A stretch of DNA of 64,000 nt, from contig UQCV01000001.1 of NCBI GenBank assembly GCA_900539665.1, positions 1 to 64,000 on the forward strand, in the 5' to 3' direction. The position numbers and the translations under genes were made by a program. A model generated the notes under the pieces. It made no database searches. It saw only the letters and a list, made by a program, of their open reading frames with translations, and had not been told where the DNA came from. The DNA is from an uncultured Succinivibrionaceae bacterium (GTDB lineage Bacteria; Pseudomonadota; Gammaproteobacteria; Enterobacterales; Succinivibrionaceae). This document shows positions 17,488 to 27,124 of this stretch, one piece after another; the stretch's first letter is position 1, and the number at the start of each line of letters is the position of its first letter.

Positions 17488-19177
17488 ACTGAAGAAAAAA
17501 TCACTTTTTGTGTTAATGGCAGCCGTTTTAATGTCAACTGGGTGTGTGTATAACCATCCAGAACCAACGGAAATAAAAGAAGAATTAAACAAGGCTTTGG
17601 ATTCTGATAACCTTGATGTGCCTGAAGATGTCCTTAATGAACTAAATCCATCTGCTCCAGTTGGGGGTACCTTTGGGACTAAAGTGCAAAACCGCTTAAG
17701 CATTTCGGCGAATGATATTCCTGCGGCGGAATTCTTTGGTCAGGTGATGATGCAATCTGGTTTGTCTGTGGTTGTGCATCCAGAAGTTGAAGGCTCGATC
17801 TCTTTAAATCTTGATAATGTCACCCCAGATGAAGTTTTTGATGCGGTGTACAAGATTTATGGTTATAAAGTTGAGAAAAAAGGTAACGTGTATTATGTGT
17901 ATCCATCAGGGGTGCATACCGAAACTATTCCTTTAAATTATCTCTTCATTAAGCGTGCGTCGCAAACTGAGCTGTCAATTGCTAATAACACTGTTGTAAG
18001 TGAAGGAGGTAGTTCTTCATCTGGTTCTAGCGATTCTAGTTCTGACTCAGACTCTAGTTCTTCATCTAGCAGTAATAACTCCAATTCATCCGGTTCAAGC
18101 TCTGGTGACTCATATTCGGGTACTAGCGTGGTGACTACTAGTAACAGCGATTTTTGGACGGAATTGCAGAACACTTTGATAGGAATTATGGGGAAAGGGG
18201 AAGGCCGCATGGTCTCTGTTAGCCCTCAAGCAAGCTCCATCACTGTAAGAGGGATGCCATCTGAAATTGAAGCGGTCCGTAGTTATGTCCGCAATATGGA
18301 AGCTTCTTTAAATCGCCAAGTTATTATTGAAGCTAAGTTGCTTGAAGTTAAGCTTAGTGAAAATTATGAACAAGGTATTAACTGGCAGATGATCTTTGAT
18401 GATCGTATTTCTAGTGTCATGAATTATGCGCCTTGGGCTGGTACTAGCGATTCCGTATTTAGTTCTCTTGGTGGTGGGGTTCATTTTACCTTAAAGTCTC
18501 GTAATGGGGATTACAGTTCAATTGTTAATTTACTCCAAACTCAAGGTGACGTTAGTACGCTTTCAAGCCCACGTATTACCACTTTAAACAATCAGCGTGC
18601 GGTAATGAAAATTGGTAAAGATCGTTACTTTATTACCGACATTTCGACTGATAGCTCAACGACTTCAAGCTCAGAAAAGAATGTAATTTCTTCTGACTAT
18701 GAATTCAAACCATTCTTCAGTGGGGTTTCACTTGATGTGTTACCGCAAATTTCTGAAGATGGTAAAGTTCTATTGCACATTCATCCAGCTGTAGTTGAAG
18801 TAACGGAAGACAGTAAGGTTGTAAGCAACGGTGATACTGTGGCTGAATATCCGTTTGCAACTTCCGATATCCGTGAAACTGACGTGGTAGTTGAAGCTAA
18901 TAGCGGGGAAATTATTGTCATTGGTGGCCTGATGAAACATAACAAGGTCAACATGGAGTCTAAGGTACCTCTCCTTGGGGATATTCCTTGGTTGGGTGAA
19001 ATCTTCAAAAACAAGATGGTACGTGATGAAAAGACAGAGCTTGTCATCCTTATCCGTCCTATTGTCGCTGGTGGTGAAACCTGGAAGGATGAAATCAGAA
19101 AGTCTTCTGAATTGCTCCAAAAATGGTATCCAGATTCGTCTGAAAACAACCAAGAAGACCACAATAACAATATCTAA
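17480..19177 (+). CDS. mshL: MSHA outer-membrane secretin MshL (lipoprotein)
   Basis: This 565-residue secretin forms the outer-membrane pore of the pilus. It has a lipoprotein signal with lipobox STGC (Cys22). An N0-type domain follows (about 74-150, LSISANDIPAAEFFGQVMMQ), then a Ser/Asp low-complexity tract (about 172-208), an N1-type domain, and the C-terminal secretin barrel (about 270-545) with EIIVIGGLMKHN and VPLLGDIPWLGEIFKNK, the conserved secretin signature. It sits in the mshK-L-M order. The Ser-rich insert is long for the family and may loop out or be modified. Confidence 0.9.
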   Translation: MIKLKKKSLFVLMAAVLMSTGCVYNHPEPTEIKEELNKALDSDNLDVPEDVLNELNPSAPVGGTFGTKVQNRLSISANDIPAAEFFGQVMMQSGLSVVVHPEVEGSISLNLDNVTPDEVFDAVYKIYGYKVEKKGNVYYVYPSGVHTETIPLNYLFIKRASQTELSIANNTVVSEGGSSSSGSSDSSSDSDSSSSSSSNNSNSSGSSSGDSYSGTSVVTTSNSDFWTELQNTLIGIMGKGEGRMVSVSPQASSITVRGMPSEIEAVRSYVRNMEASLNRQVIIEAKLLEVKLSENYEQGINWQMIFDDRISSVMNYAPWAGTSDSVFSSLGGGVHFTLKSRNGDYSSIVNLLQTQGDVSTLSSPRITTLNNQRAVMKIGKDRYFITDISTDSSTTSSSEKNVISSDYEFKPFFSGVSLDVLPQISEDGKVLLHIHPAVVEVTEDSKVVSNGDTVAEYPFATSDIRETDVVVEANSGEIIVIGGLMKHNKVNMESKVPLLGDIPWLGEIFKNKMVRDEKTELVILIRPIVAGGETWKDEIRKSSELLQKWYPDSSENNQEDHNNNI

Positions 19178-19216
19178 CGTCTAGTAACTGAGACATTGAG
19201 TACGGGTGTATAACAA

Positions 19217-20113
19217 GTGTATGAAGAATTTTTCGGGGTAACTGAAAAACCTTTTGGTTTAACTCCTAATACAGCATTGTATTACGGCTTGCCACCACAT
19301 GAGGAGGCCTTGCAGGTATTGCAAACCGCTCTGGTGGCAGGAGAGGGTTTTATCAAAATTACAGGCGAAGTTGGTACAGGCAAGACGATGGTGTTGAGAT
19401 TATTTATCAACCGTTTGCCTGATGAATTTGAGCTTATTTACATTCCCAACCCAACCTTAGATCCACTTGAATTACGTCTAGCTATTGCAAGAGAGCTTAC
19501 CATAGATGTCGAAAAGTGCAGTAATGCGACGTTAATCGATGACATCAACTGTCGCTTGCTAGAATTATCTAAAGCGGGCAAAAAGGCGGTGTTGGTAATT
19601 GATGAAGCCCAAAGTTTAGGTGATGAGACATTAGAGGCTGTGCGCCTGCTTGGCAATTTAGAAACGGAGCGGGCTAAGCTACTACAGATTATCTTATTTG
19701 GTCAACCTGAGCTTGATGAAAGATTAAACGACAATAGATTTCGTCAATTGAGACAGCGTATTTCGTTTTCTTATGCTTTGAGGCCATTAAACCAAGACGA
19801 AACTAGAGCTTACTTGAATTATAGAATGCGGGCTGCGGGTTATAAAGGCACTGATCTCTTTACTCCTCATATCGCAAGAATGATTTATCGTTCTTCGTTG
19901 GGCATTCCGCGGTTGATAAATATTTTGGCGCATAAATGTTTGGTCTTGGCCTACGGACGTGGGGTATATGCTTTAACTAGCCATATTGTAAAGGAAGCTA
20001 TTGCTGATACGGATTCTGCGCACCGTTTGCGGTTTGATCCTTTAAATATATTCCTTATTTTGGCTATTACGGTCATGGCGATCTCGGCTATTAGCTTGTT
20101 ATATGTGGTATAA
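19217..20113 (+). CDS. mshM: MSHA biogenesis ATPase MshM (ExeA-like)
   Basis: This 298-residue AAA ATPase of the ExeA/MshM type has Walker A GEVGTGKTMVLRLF (about 50-63), Walker B KAVLVIDEAQSLGDETLEAVR (about 119-139), sensor region LLQIILFGQPELDERL and a C-terminal membrane helix (about 274-297). In ExeA the family helps insert the secretin into or through peptidoglycan. The start is GTG; an ATG four bases later is out of frame. It lies between mshL and mshN. Confidence 0.85.
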   Translation: MYEEFFGVTEKPFGLTPNTALYYGLPPHEEALQVLQTALVAGEGFIKITGEVGTGKTMVLRLFINRLPDEFELIYIPNPTLDPLELRLAIARELTIDVEKCSNATLIDDINCRLLELSKAGKKAVLVIDEAQSLGDETLEAVRLLGNLETERAKLLQIILFGQPELDERLNDNRFRQLRQRISFSYALRPLNQDETRAYLNYRMRAAGYKGTDLFTPHIARMIYRSSLGIPRLINILAHKCLVLAYGRGVYALTSHIVKEAIADTDSAHRLRFDPLNIFLILAITVMAISAISLLYVV

Positions 20114-20133
20114 GTTTTTAAGTAGGTTGAATT

Positions 20134-21519
20134 ATGAGTGTAATCAATAAAGCTCTCTCGGAGCTTGAAAAAAGAAACAACAATACTGCGTATGGCAAGT
20201 ATGTTCAGCCTGAAAGCAATGGTAAAAATAAAGTACGCATTGCTTTAATCGCTACTTTGTCTGTATTAACCGTGGCTGTTATTGGGGCGGCAGTGTACCG
20301 TTTTGGGGGCTTTTATGGGGCAGATGCTAATACTCAAGTAGCGTCTAAAACCCAAGCGGTCCCAACTAACGATGAAGCTAAAAAGGATATTTTAGCTGCC
20401 AACTCTAGTGTTGATGCTACGAGAAAAACCACGAAAGTAGAAGCGGCCAAAGCTGAAACCAAAGCCGAGGCAAAACTCGAAACTAAAGAAAATGAGGTAG
20501 CGGTAACCACCACTGTTGCGACTTCAGAAAAAAAATCGCCTGCTGATGTTGTAGGAACTACAGCGTCATCTCAAGATACTACCAATTTAGTGACTGCGGA
20601 TAACGAAACCCAAACAACACTTGCTAAAGAAGAGAAAGTAGAGACTAAAGATTCGCTTAAGGGTGAAGTTAAAGTAGTGTTAGGGGCTCAAAATGAAAAA
20701 GTGGCTATAGCGCCTAAGGCTACAAACAAAGAAACTGCGGTAGCGAAAGCTAACGCTAATTCTAGATCTGTGGTTGATACCAAAGAGCAAAATGTAGAAA
20801 GCAATAATTCTGCAGACGATTATTACGTAGATGTAGGCGTTGATGCTTATGGTGAAGTAGAAGCGGAAGAAGCAATGGCTCGCCAAACACGCAAACCAAC
20901 TTCATTTATTAAAGTTACCAAGAAAAATTTATCTATTGATGAACAGGCGACCTTGTATCGCCGTGATGCTGAACGAGCAATCTCAAGAGGGGATACGAAA
21001 GGTGCTATTGAATCTTATCGTCAAGTTTTAACGGTGAAGCCAACAGATAGCAAAGCTCGTGAACGTTTATCAGGATTATTGTTTGGTAGTGGCAATGTCC
21101 TAGAAGCGGTGAAAGTTTTAGAGCAAGGAATTAGACTTGCTCCAGCTCATTATGACTATAGATTGTACTTAGCCCGTATTTATGCGGGAGCTGGTAGAAG
21201 TGCCGAAGCGATAAAAGTTTTATCTCAAGCTACTCCTCCAGTAAACGGTAATGTTGATTACTATGTAACCTTAGCAAGTCTTGCGCGTGATAGTGGTGAT
21301 TATGCAGTAGCAGAACAAGCATATAGAAAACTTGCTTTAGCAGAAACACGCGATGGTAAATGGTATTTAGGGCTTGCGATCGTACAAGAAAAACAAGGGC
21401 GAACCAAAGAAGCTCTACCTGCATATAGAAATGCCGGGCAATTATATTTAAGCAAGACTTCAAGAGACTTTGTCCAAAAGAGAATTCGGGTATTGGAGGC
21501 CTCACATCATGACAGATAA
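20134..21519 (+). CDS. mshN: MSHA biogenesis protein MshN (TPR protein)
   Basis: This 461-residue bitopic protein starts MSVINKALSELEKRN, the usual MshN/ExeB-like start. It has one membrane helix (about 33-54), then about 200 residues of low-complexity Lys/Ala/Thr/Glu linker that can span the periplasm, and tetratricopeptide-like repeats from about 273 to 455 (DAERAISRGDTKGAIESYRQ and LEQGIRLAPAHYDYRLYLAR). It is predicted to couple the ATPase MshM to the envelope complex. Its end overlaps mshE by 11 bases. Confidence 0.8.
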   Translation: MSVINKALSELEKRNNNTAYGKYVQPESNGKNKVRIALIATLSVLTVAVIGAAVYRFGGFYGADANTQVASKTQAVPTNDEAKKDILAANSSVDATRKTTKVEAAKAETKAEAKLETKENEVAVTTTVATSEKKSPADVVGTTASSQDTTNLVTADNETQTTLAKEEKVETKDSLKGEVKVVLGAQNEKVAIAPKATNKETAVAKANANSRSVVDTKEQNVESNNSADDYYVDVGVDAYGEVEAEEAMARQTRKPTSFIKVTKKNLSIDEQATLYRRDAERAISRGDTKGAIESYRQVLTVKPTDSKARERLSGLLFGSGNVLEAVKVLEQGIRLAPAHYDYRLYLARIYAGAGRSAEAIKVLSQATPPVNGNVDYYVTLASLARDSGDYAVAEQAYRKLALAETRDGKWYLGLAIVQEKQGRTKEALPAYRNAGQLYLSKTSRDFVQKRIRVLEASHHDR

Positions 21520-23260
21520 CAGCCGTAAAAGAATCAGAATTGGTGACGTTCTGGTTGAATCTGGGGTTATTAAAGACACAGATGTACAAAAGGCTTTAGC
21601 TTACTCTAAAGAAATGAATGTCAAGCTTGGTCAAGCTGTGGTAGGACTTGGTTTGGCGTCAGAAGCCGATATTTGTAATGCTTTGGGGCAACAGTTGCAG
21701 ATGCCGGTGTTTAGCGACCTCTCTAAAATTACGATTGACTCAAATGTAGTTCAACTGATTCCTGAAAATTTAGCGCGTAGTAAGCGAGTGCTTGCTATTT
21801 CAGCACGAAATGATGAACAAACTGGTCGTCGCGTTATATCAGTGTTGATAGCGGACCCTCTTGATTACCCAACCCGTGACGAAATTGTGGATAAGCTAGA
21901 TCCATCCGAAGTTGAGTTCATTATTGCGCCAGAATCTGAAATTATTCGTTATCTGTCTCAGTTATACCGTAATACAGAAAGTATTGCTCGTTATGCAGAT
22001 CAGTTATCAACAGAAGTGCAAAAATCAGATTTTGATTTTGGTAATTTACTGTCTGTTGATGATGATGGTGGTGATGTTGCGGTTGTTAATTTGTTGCGTT
22101 CCGTCTTTGAAGATGCCGTGCAATGTAATGCATCAGATATTCATATCGAGCCGGATGAAAAAGTCTTACGTATTAGACAGCGTATAGATGGTAACCTTAC
22201 AGAACAGGTTCTTAACAACGTTTCTATTGCTCCTGCTATTGCTTTACGAATTAAGCTTATGGCGGGCCTCGATATTTCTGAAAAGCGTTTGCCACAAGAC
22301 GGTCGTTTTCCGATGGTAGTTGCGGGTAAGAAGATCGACGTGCGTGTGTCTACTTTGCCAACGTCTTTTGGTGAATCCATTGTAATGCGTATTCTGAATC
22401 AGTCAGATGGGCTGTTATCCATGGAAAGCACTGGGATGCCAGATGAAATGATCGCCCGCTTTAGACGTCAAATTCATCGCCCACATGGGATGATATTAGT
22501 TACCGGTCCTACAGGTTCTGGTAAGACTACTACTCTTTATGGGGCGTTAAATGAGCTAAACCAACCACAGGTTAAAATCATTACCGCAGAAGACCCTGTT
22601 GAATATCGCTTACCACGTATCAGCCAAGTGCAGGTAAATTCAAAGATTGGGCTTGATTTTGCGACCGTGCTTCGCTCAATTTTGCGTCAGGACCCGGATG
22701 TAATATTGGTGGGGGAAATGCGTGACCAAGAAACGTGTGAAATTGGTTTACGTGGGTCTATGACTGGGCACTTAGTGCTTTCAACCCTCCATACTAATGA
22801 TGCCGTTTCAAGTACTTTACGTTTAATGGATATGGGGGCTCCTGGTTACTTGGTAGCAGGTTCACTCCGTGCAGTTTTAGCGCAACGTTTGGTGCGTCGC
22901 GTATGTCCTAAATGTAAGGCACCATATACTCCTGATGTAGCTCAATTAAATTACCTCGAAGATGCGTTAGGCATTCCAGCGAATGAACTTAGCCAGATTC
23001 AATTTAAAGCTGGTAATGGGGGAAAAGGTTGTCAATTTTGTAATTTCTCGGGCTACAAGGGGCGTATCGGGGTTTTTGAACTTTTAGTGCTCAATGAAGC
23101 GATGATGGATGCCTTAAGACGTAATGACAACGAAGCTTTTGAGAAAGCAGCGAAAGCCGACCCTGAATATAGACCTTTAGCTTATATGGCTCTTGATTAT
23201 GCAGCCAAGGGCTTGACCTCTATTGAAGAGGTGATGAGAGTCGCGGAGATCCATAGATAA
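21509..23260 (+). CDS. mshE: MSHA pilus extension ATPase MshE
   Basis: This 583-residue GspE/PilB-family hexameric ATPase powers pilus extension. The N-terminal MshEN domain has two successive 24-residue motifs, starting RIGDVLVESG (residue 10) and KLGQAVVGLG (residue 39), spaced as in c-di-GMP-binding MshE. Walker A GPTGSGKTTTLY is near residue 333, followed by an Asp box, Walker B DPDVILVGEMRD and a His box. Zinc-type cysteine pairs are CPKC (about 466) and CQFC (about 511). The start at 21509 was chosen for GGAGG at 21495-21499; the longer in-frame ATG at 21470 lacks support. It overlaps mshG by one base. Confidence 0.92.
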   Translation: MTDNSRKRIRIGDVLVESGVIKDTDVQKALAYSKEMNVKLGQAVVGLGLASEADICNALGQQLQMPVFSDLSKITIDSNVVQLIPENLARSKRVLAISARNDEQTGRRVISVLIADPLDYPTRDEIVDKLDPSEVEFIIAPESEIIRYLSQLYRNTESIARYADQLSTEVQKSDFDFGNLLSVDDDGGDVAVVNLLRSVFEDAVQCNASDIHIEPDEKVLRIRQRIDGNLTEQVLNNVSIAPAIALRIKLMAGLDISEKRLPQDGRFPMVVAGKKIDVRVSTLPTSFGESIVMRILNQSDGLLSMESTGMPDEMIARFRRQIHRPHGMILVTGPTGSGKTTTLYGALNELNQPQVKIITAEDPVEYRLPRISQVQVNSKIGLDFATVLRSILRQDPDVILVGEMRDQETCEIGLRGSMTGHLVLSTLHTNDAVSSTLRLMDMGAPGYLVAGSLRAVLAQRLVRRVCPKCKAPYTPDVAQLNYLEDALGIPANELSQIQFKAGNGGKGCQFCNFSGYKGRIGVFELLVLNEAMMDALRRNDNEAFEKAAKADPEYRPLAYMALDYAAKGLTSIEEVMRVAEIHR

Positions 23261-24477
23261 TGGCTAAATTTAAATATAAAGCAAAAAGTAGCGGTGGAGA
23301 TTACGTCACAGGCGTCGTAGAAGCTGGCTCCTTAAATGAAGCCATGGCCGATCTGTACCAACAAAATTTAATTCCCATTGACTTAAAACAAACTGCAGAT
23401 AGAGAAGAGTTTAAGATTAAATGGCCCTTTGGGAAACGCTTAGGCTTGCCGGAATTAGTAATGTTCTGTCGCCAAATGTATTCCTTAACTAAAGCGGGGG
23501 TGCCGATTATCAAGGCTATCGCCGGCTTAGCTGAGTCTACCGATCAAGAATGTTTACGTGACTCTTTGCGTAAGCTCAGTAAAGATTTAGCAGGCGGTAA
23601 ATCTTTAACGTTATCCATGCAGGAACAATCCGATATTTACAGTAGTTTGTTTATTTCCATGGTAAATGTTGGGGAAAACACTGGGCGCTTAGAAGATGTG
23701 TTTAAGCAGCTAGCTGATTATTACTCTATGGAATACGAAACACGTAAGCGTATTTCTGCCGCTATGCGTTACCCAACGTTGGTAATTTTATTTATTGCGG
23801 CCGCAATGGTGGTTTTAAACATTTTTGTCATACCAGTTTTTAGCCAAATGTTTGCCAAATTTGGGGTAGATTTACCTTTAACTACGAGAATTTTAATTGG
23901 GACTTCTAATTTCTTTGTTCAGTATTGGCCAATTATGGCTGGCGTGGCAGTAGCATTACCAATTTTGATTCGTTGGTCTTTAAATAAAAAGTCAGTTCGT
24001 TTAGCTTGGGACCGGGTAAAACTTCGTCTGCCGGTGATGGGAAGTATTATTGACCGTTCGCTTTTAGGTCGCTTCAGCCGTAGTTTTTCTTTGATGCTCC
24101 AATCTGGGGTTCCGTTAAATTTGGCTCTAAGTTTGGTGGCTGAGGCAATTGACAATAAGTTTTTAGAAGAACGTATTTTAGATATGCGTCGCCAGATTGA
24201 ACAAGGTAATTCTTTATCCACAGTGACCACTCAAAGCAAAATGTTTACTCCTTTAGTATTGCAGATGTTTGCGGTAGGGGATGAAACAGGGCGAGTTGAC
24301 GAATTGCTTCAAGAAGCAGCAGATTACTATGAACGAGAAGTCGATTACGATCTGAAATCATTAACCGCGAAAATTGAACCAATTCTTTTAATTTTTGTGG
24401 CAGTGATTGTGGCCATACTTGCATTAGGTATCTTTACTCCAATGTGGGATATGTATGGGGCAATGCAGGGTAAATAA
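23260..24477 (+). CDS. mshG: MSHA inner-membrane platform protein MshG (GspF/PilC-like)
   Basis: This 405-residue protein has two repeated GspF domains. FCRQMYSLTKAGVPIIKAIA (about 68-87) and FSRSFSLMLQSGVPLNLALS (about 270-289) are the paired cytoplasmic helices, and three membrane helices lie near 170-195, 222-242 and 374-398. It is the platform that couples ATP hydrolysis by MshE to pilin polymerisation. Its start overlaps the mshE stop by one base, and a 124-base spacer with a weak hairpin (24538-24565) separates it from the next gene. Confidence 0.92.
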   Translation: MAKFKYKAKSSGGDYVTGVVEAGSLNEAMADLYQQNLIPIDLKQTADREEFKIKWPFGKRLGLPELVMFCRQMYSLTKAGVPIIKAIAGLAESTDQECLRDSLRKLSKDLAGGKSLTLSMQEQSDIYSSLFISMVNVGENTGRLEDVFKQLADYYSMEYETRKRISAAMRYPTLVILFIAAAMVVLNIFVIPVFSQMFAKFGVDLPLTTRILIGTSNFFVQYWPIMAGVAVALPILIRWSLNKKSVRLAWDRVKLRLPVMGSIIDRSLLGRFSRSFSLMLQSGVPLNLALSLVAEAIDNKFLEERILDMRRQIEQGNSLSTVTTQSKMFTPLVLQMFAVGDETGRVDELLQEAADYYEREVDYDLKSLTAKIEPILLIFVAVIVAILALGIFTPMWDMYGAMQGK

Positions 24478-24601
24478 ATATATAGTTCGAACTTTATTTG
24501 TTGTATGTGTTTGAAGTGAAGAAACGTTATTAGTTAAACTCTGGTTGTTTTGTGAATAACCAAGAGGAAAAGTTTTGGTTTAGGTATTGGTGTGAACAAT
24601 T

Positions 24602-25141
24602 ATGGTTAAAAATATTGAACAAGGAGCCAATGAGCGATTGATCAAAATCTTCAATTTTCTGCTAACGGCAGGAATAATTGTTTTGATCTCAGTGTTTTTT
24701 GTTTCCAAATTCATTATGCCCCAAACTCTTCGCACTACTAGTACCGCTATGGATACTATTAGCCGAAATTTTTCGAGTCGGATGTTTGCGCTACATAATT
24801 TGTGGACTATTGAGCACAATAGTAATTTTGTGTTACCAACTTGGGCCAATATTTTTAACGAACAGAATACGGAAGAACTAGGTTTTGATCCGAAAAAACT
24901 AGTTTTTAAAATGACATCGTCGGGTTGGGTTCGAGACGTAAGCGGGGTTGAAGGGAAAAACCGCTGCGAAAGGATATGGATGGTAGTTTTGGGTAAGAAA
25001 CTCAAGCTTTACTATACGGATGTGAAGACTGTCGATTTACCTAATGAAACTTTATGTGTATATTACGCTGACCAAATAGGATTTAGTTATAATTACTCTA
25101 ACGGTGATATTCAAAAAGTTAATAAAGTTGACCATAAATAA
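24602..25141 (+). CDS. MshF-like MSHA biogenesis protein
   Basis: This 179-residue protein has one N-terminal membrane helix (about 17-37) and a soluble domain probably in the periplasm. Sequence alone is not diagnostic. It sits between mshG and the first pilin gene, exactly where mshF lies in Vibrio clusters, and has the same size and topology, so the name is by position. The upstream ribosome binding site is poor (AGG about 20 bases before), suggesting low expression or another start. Confidence 0.55.
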   Translation: MVKNIEQGANERLIKIFNFLLTAGIIVLISVFFVSKFIMPQTLRTTSTAMDTISRNFSSRMFALHNLWTIEHNSNFVLPTWANIFNEQNTEELGFDPKKLVFKMTSSGWVRDVSGVEGKNRCERIWMVVLGKKLKLYYTDVKTVDLPNETLCVYYADQIGFSYNYSNGDIQKVNKVDHK

Positions 25142-25173
25142 GCTGTTGATGGAGTTCGGGAGTGGAGAAAACT

Positions 25174-25869
25174 ATGAAAAGAAATATACCAAAAGGCTTT
25201 ACCTTGATAGAGCTTATAATCGTTATTGTTATTCTAGGAATTCTGGCAGCCACTGCGCTCCCTCGCTTTCTTGATGTAACAGAAGAAGCCAAAAAGGCTA
25301 GCGTTGAAGGTGTAGCTGGTAATTTTGCTACTGGGATTTTGCTAGTTAGAGCTCAATGGGAAGCTAAAGGACGTCAAAGAGTGGATGGCGTTAACAGTAT
25401 CATGTACGATGGCGTTAGATTCTATTTAACTACTCCGTCAATCGATAAGATTGAACAGGGCTTGATGAGTCCTGGTTACCCTTTCTTGGCTAATTCTGCA
25501 ACTAGCTCAACTGACAAAGGCTTAGCAGAAATCTCTGGGCGCAATGACCCTATTGTGAGTGCTAATCGTTGTTTAAATATTTGGGACCGTATGCTCCAAA
25601 ACCCTCCACGTGCTACTACTTCTGTTAGTAAACTATCAAGTGGTGACTACAAGTATTACATTTCGTACAATACTGAAAGAGTAAATGGTGGTACTGTACT
25701 ATATGGGGTTTGTCGTTATTACTTAGTGTTATCTTTAGCTCGTAGTGCTAATGGGGATTATAGCGACCCTAATAATGCGACTGACAAGTATATGAGCTTT
25801 GCTTATGTTCCTGCTTTAGGCTTGGTTATTCCTAACATTATTGAATCAGGTACTGAAGACAACGATTAA
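25174..25869 (+). CDS. mshB: Type IV prepilin, MshB-like
   Basis: This 231-residue prepilin has leader MKRNIPKG cut before FTLIELIIVIVILGIL, with Glu at +5. The globular part includes NRCLNIWDRMLQNPP (about 132-146), typical of MshB. GGAG lies 6 bases before the ATG at 25174; a GTG at 25162 would overlap that site and give a longer leader. It is the only MshA/MshB-class pilin in the cluster, so it may serve as major pilin here or the major pilin may be encoded elsewhere. Confidence 0.8.
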   Translation: MKRNIPKGFTLIELIIVIVILGILAATALPRFLDVTEEAKKASVEGVAGNFATGILLVRAQWEAKGRQRVDGVNSIMYDGVRFYLTTPSIDKIEQGLMSPGYPFLANSATSSTDKGLAEISGRNDPIVSANRCLNIWDRMLQNPPRATTSVSKLSSGDYKYYISYNTERVNGGTVLYGVCRYYLVLSLARSANGDYSDPNNATDKYMSFAYVPALGLVIPNIIESGTEDND

Positions 25870-25907
25870 GTATTTGGAGAAGTAAAATATCTCTTTCGGA
25901 GGTTGTT

Positions 25908-26405
25908 ATGCATAGGCGCCGTGGTTTTACCCTTGTAGAATTAGTGGCGGTCATGGTTATTTTAGCCATACTATCCGTCGGTGCCACCGCTGCTTTTTTT
26001 AAAGGTGGACAAGAACATATTCAAGTTTGCCGAGAAATGTCAGTTGCGCTTCGTAGTTTGCAAAATATCAATATGAACGAAGGGGCCACTCCTCAGTTTT
26101 TTTTTAAAGTCATAAAAAGCCTAGACGGGAATACGTATTTTGGTGTTTGTAAAGATAGCGATTCCTGTAAAAAAGCTACCTCTGACGATCACGCATCTTG
26201 GCTTACTCTAGCTTCTTCTAGCAAAGTTTCAATAACCGAAACAATTGGTAATAAAACAGTTATTAATTTTAATTCTTTGGGGCGGTTACTTGATTCCCAA
26301 GGGCAATATATAAAATCGCCAAAGATATTCAAAGTAAAAAATAACAACGGCAATGACTCCTGTTTGGTCTCTATAAATAGGGAAGGGGGCATATCATGGC
26401 AATAA
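25908..26405 (+). CDS. mshC: Type IV minor prepilin, MshC-like
   Basis: This 165-residue prepilin has a very short leader MHRRRG before FTLVELVAVMVILAILSVGA, with Glu at +5. Cys residues at about 37, 82, 87 and in the C-terminal strand could form disulfides. GGAGG precedes the ATG. It overlaps mshD by 10 bases. It is named by order after mshB; sequence beyond the N-terminus is not diagnostic. Confidence 0.7.
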   Translation: MHRRRGFTLVELVAVMVILAILSVGATAAFFKGGQEHIQVCREMSVALRSLQNINMNEGATPQFFFKVIKSLDGNTYFGVCKDSDSCKKATSDDHASWLTLASSSKVSITETIGNKTVINFNSLGRLLDSQGQYIKSPKIFKVKNNNGNDSCLVSINREGGISWQ

Positions 26406-27124
26406 AAACCAAATCCACAGCGGGATTTACCTTAGTCGAACTCGTTATAGGGATCGTGGTGATGGGGTTGGCTTTAGCTGGTATTATGATGCCTTACTTT
26501 TCAATGATGCAAAGTACCGTTGAACCTGTTTTTGAAGCTAAAGGCGCAGTTTTGGCGCAGCAAATTACGAGGCGCATGTCCAGAGTTTCTTACGATGAAG
26601 CTTCTGATCACGATGGTAGTTTATGTCGCTGTGGGGAAGTTTTAGAACTCGATGTGGAAGGCTCTAAATTACAAGTTTGCCCAAGGAATAGCTGTACAGC
26701 TGAGGATAAATACGGTATTGATAATGATTTTGAAAAAAACGGTGACAAAATAGAAGCCTTTAATGATTTTGATGATTTTGATACAAAAGGTTTATGCAGT
26801 AAGACAAGTAACTCAAATATTAAGAATTGGTGCCAGAAATCAAAATCTATTAATTCGCTTTGTGAAAATGACTACTGCCTTTCGGCTGAATTTTTTGTAC
26901 TAAGTGATTTTAAAGATGATGCAGCCTTAAAAAACTTTGGCGCGATGTTTGATTCTGGATTTAAAGATTTTTATGTGCAAATAAAAGTATCTGCGCAAAA
27001 ATTCCCCGCTAACCAAGATTTTAATAAAACTAATAAAGATATTACCTTAAAACGTGCTGATATAGCGATCATTGCCCCACGTGGCGTTGTTTATAAGTAT
27101 GAACTCTACAGAGGTAACTACTAA
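26396..27124 (+). CDS. mshD: Type IV minor prepilin, MshD-like
   Basis: This 242-residue prepilin has leader MAIKTKSTAG before FTLVELVIGIVVMGLALAGI. The globular domain is Cys-rich, with clusters near CRCGEVLELD, CPRNSCTAED and CENDYCLS, probably disulfide-linked. The Shine-Dalgarno GGAAGGGGG is inside the mshC end, and the stop overlaps the mshO start by one base (TAATG), suggesting coupling. It is predicted to form part of the pilus tip or priming complex. Confidence 0.75.
   Translation: MAIKTKSTAGFTLVELVIGIVVMGLALAGIMMPYFSMMQSTVEPVFEAKGAVLAQQITRRMSRVSYDEASDHDGSLCRCGEVLELDVEGSKLQVCPRNSCTAEDKYGIDNDFEKNGDKIEAFNDFDDFDTKGLCSKTSNSNIKNWCQKSKSINSLCENDYCLSAEFFVLSDFKDDAALKNFGAMFDSGFKDFYVQIKVSAQKFPANQDFNKTNKDITLKRADIAIIAPRGVVYKYELYRGNY

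Noticed and set aside
21230..21589. 119-codon minus-strand frame over the mshN-mshE junction
   Set aside because: It overlaps two well-supported genes and has no ribosome site or family match.
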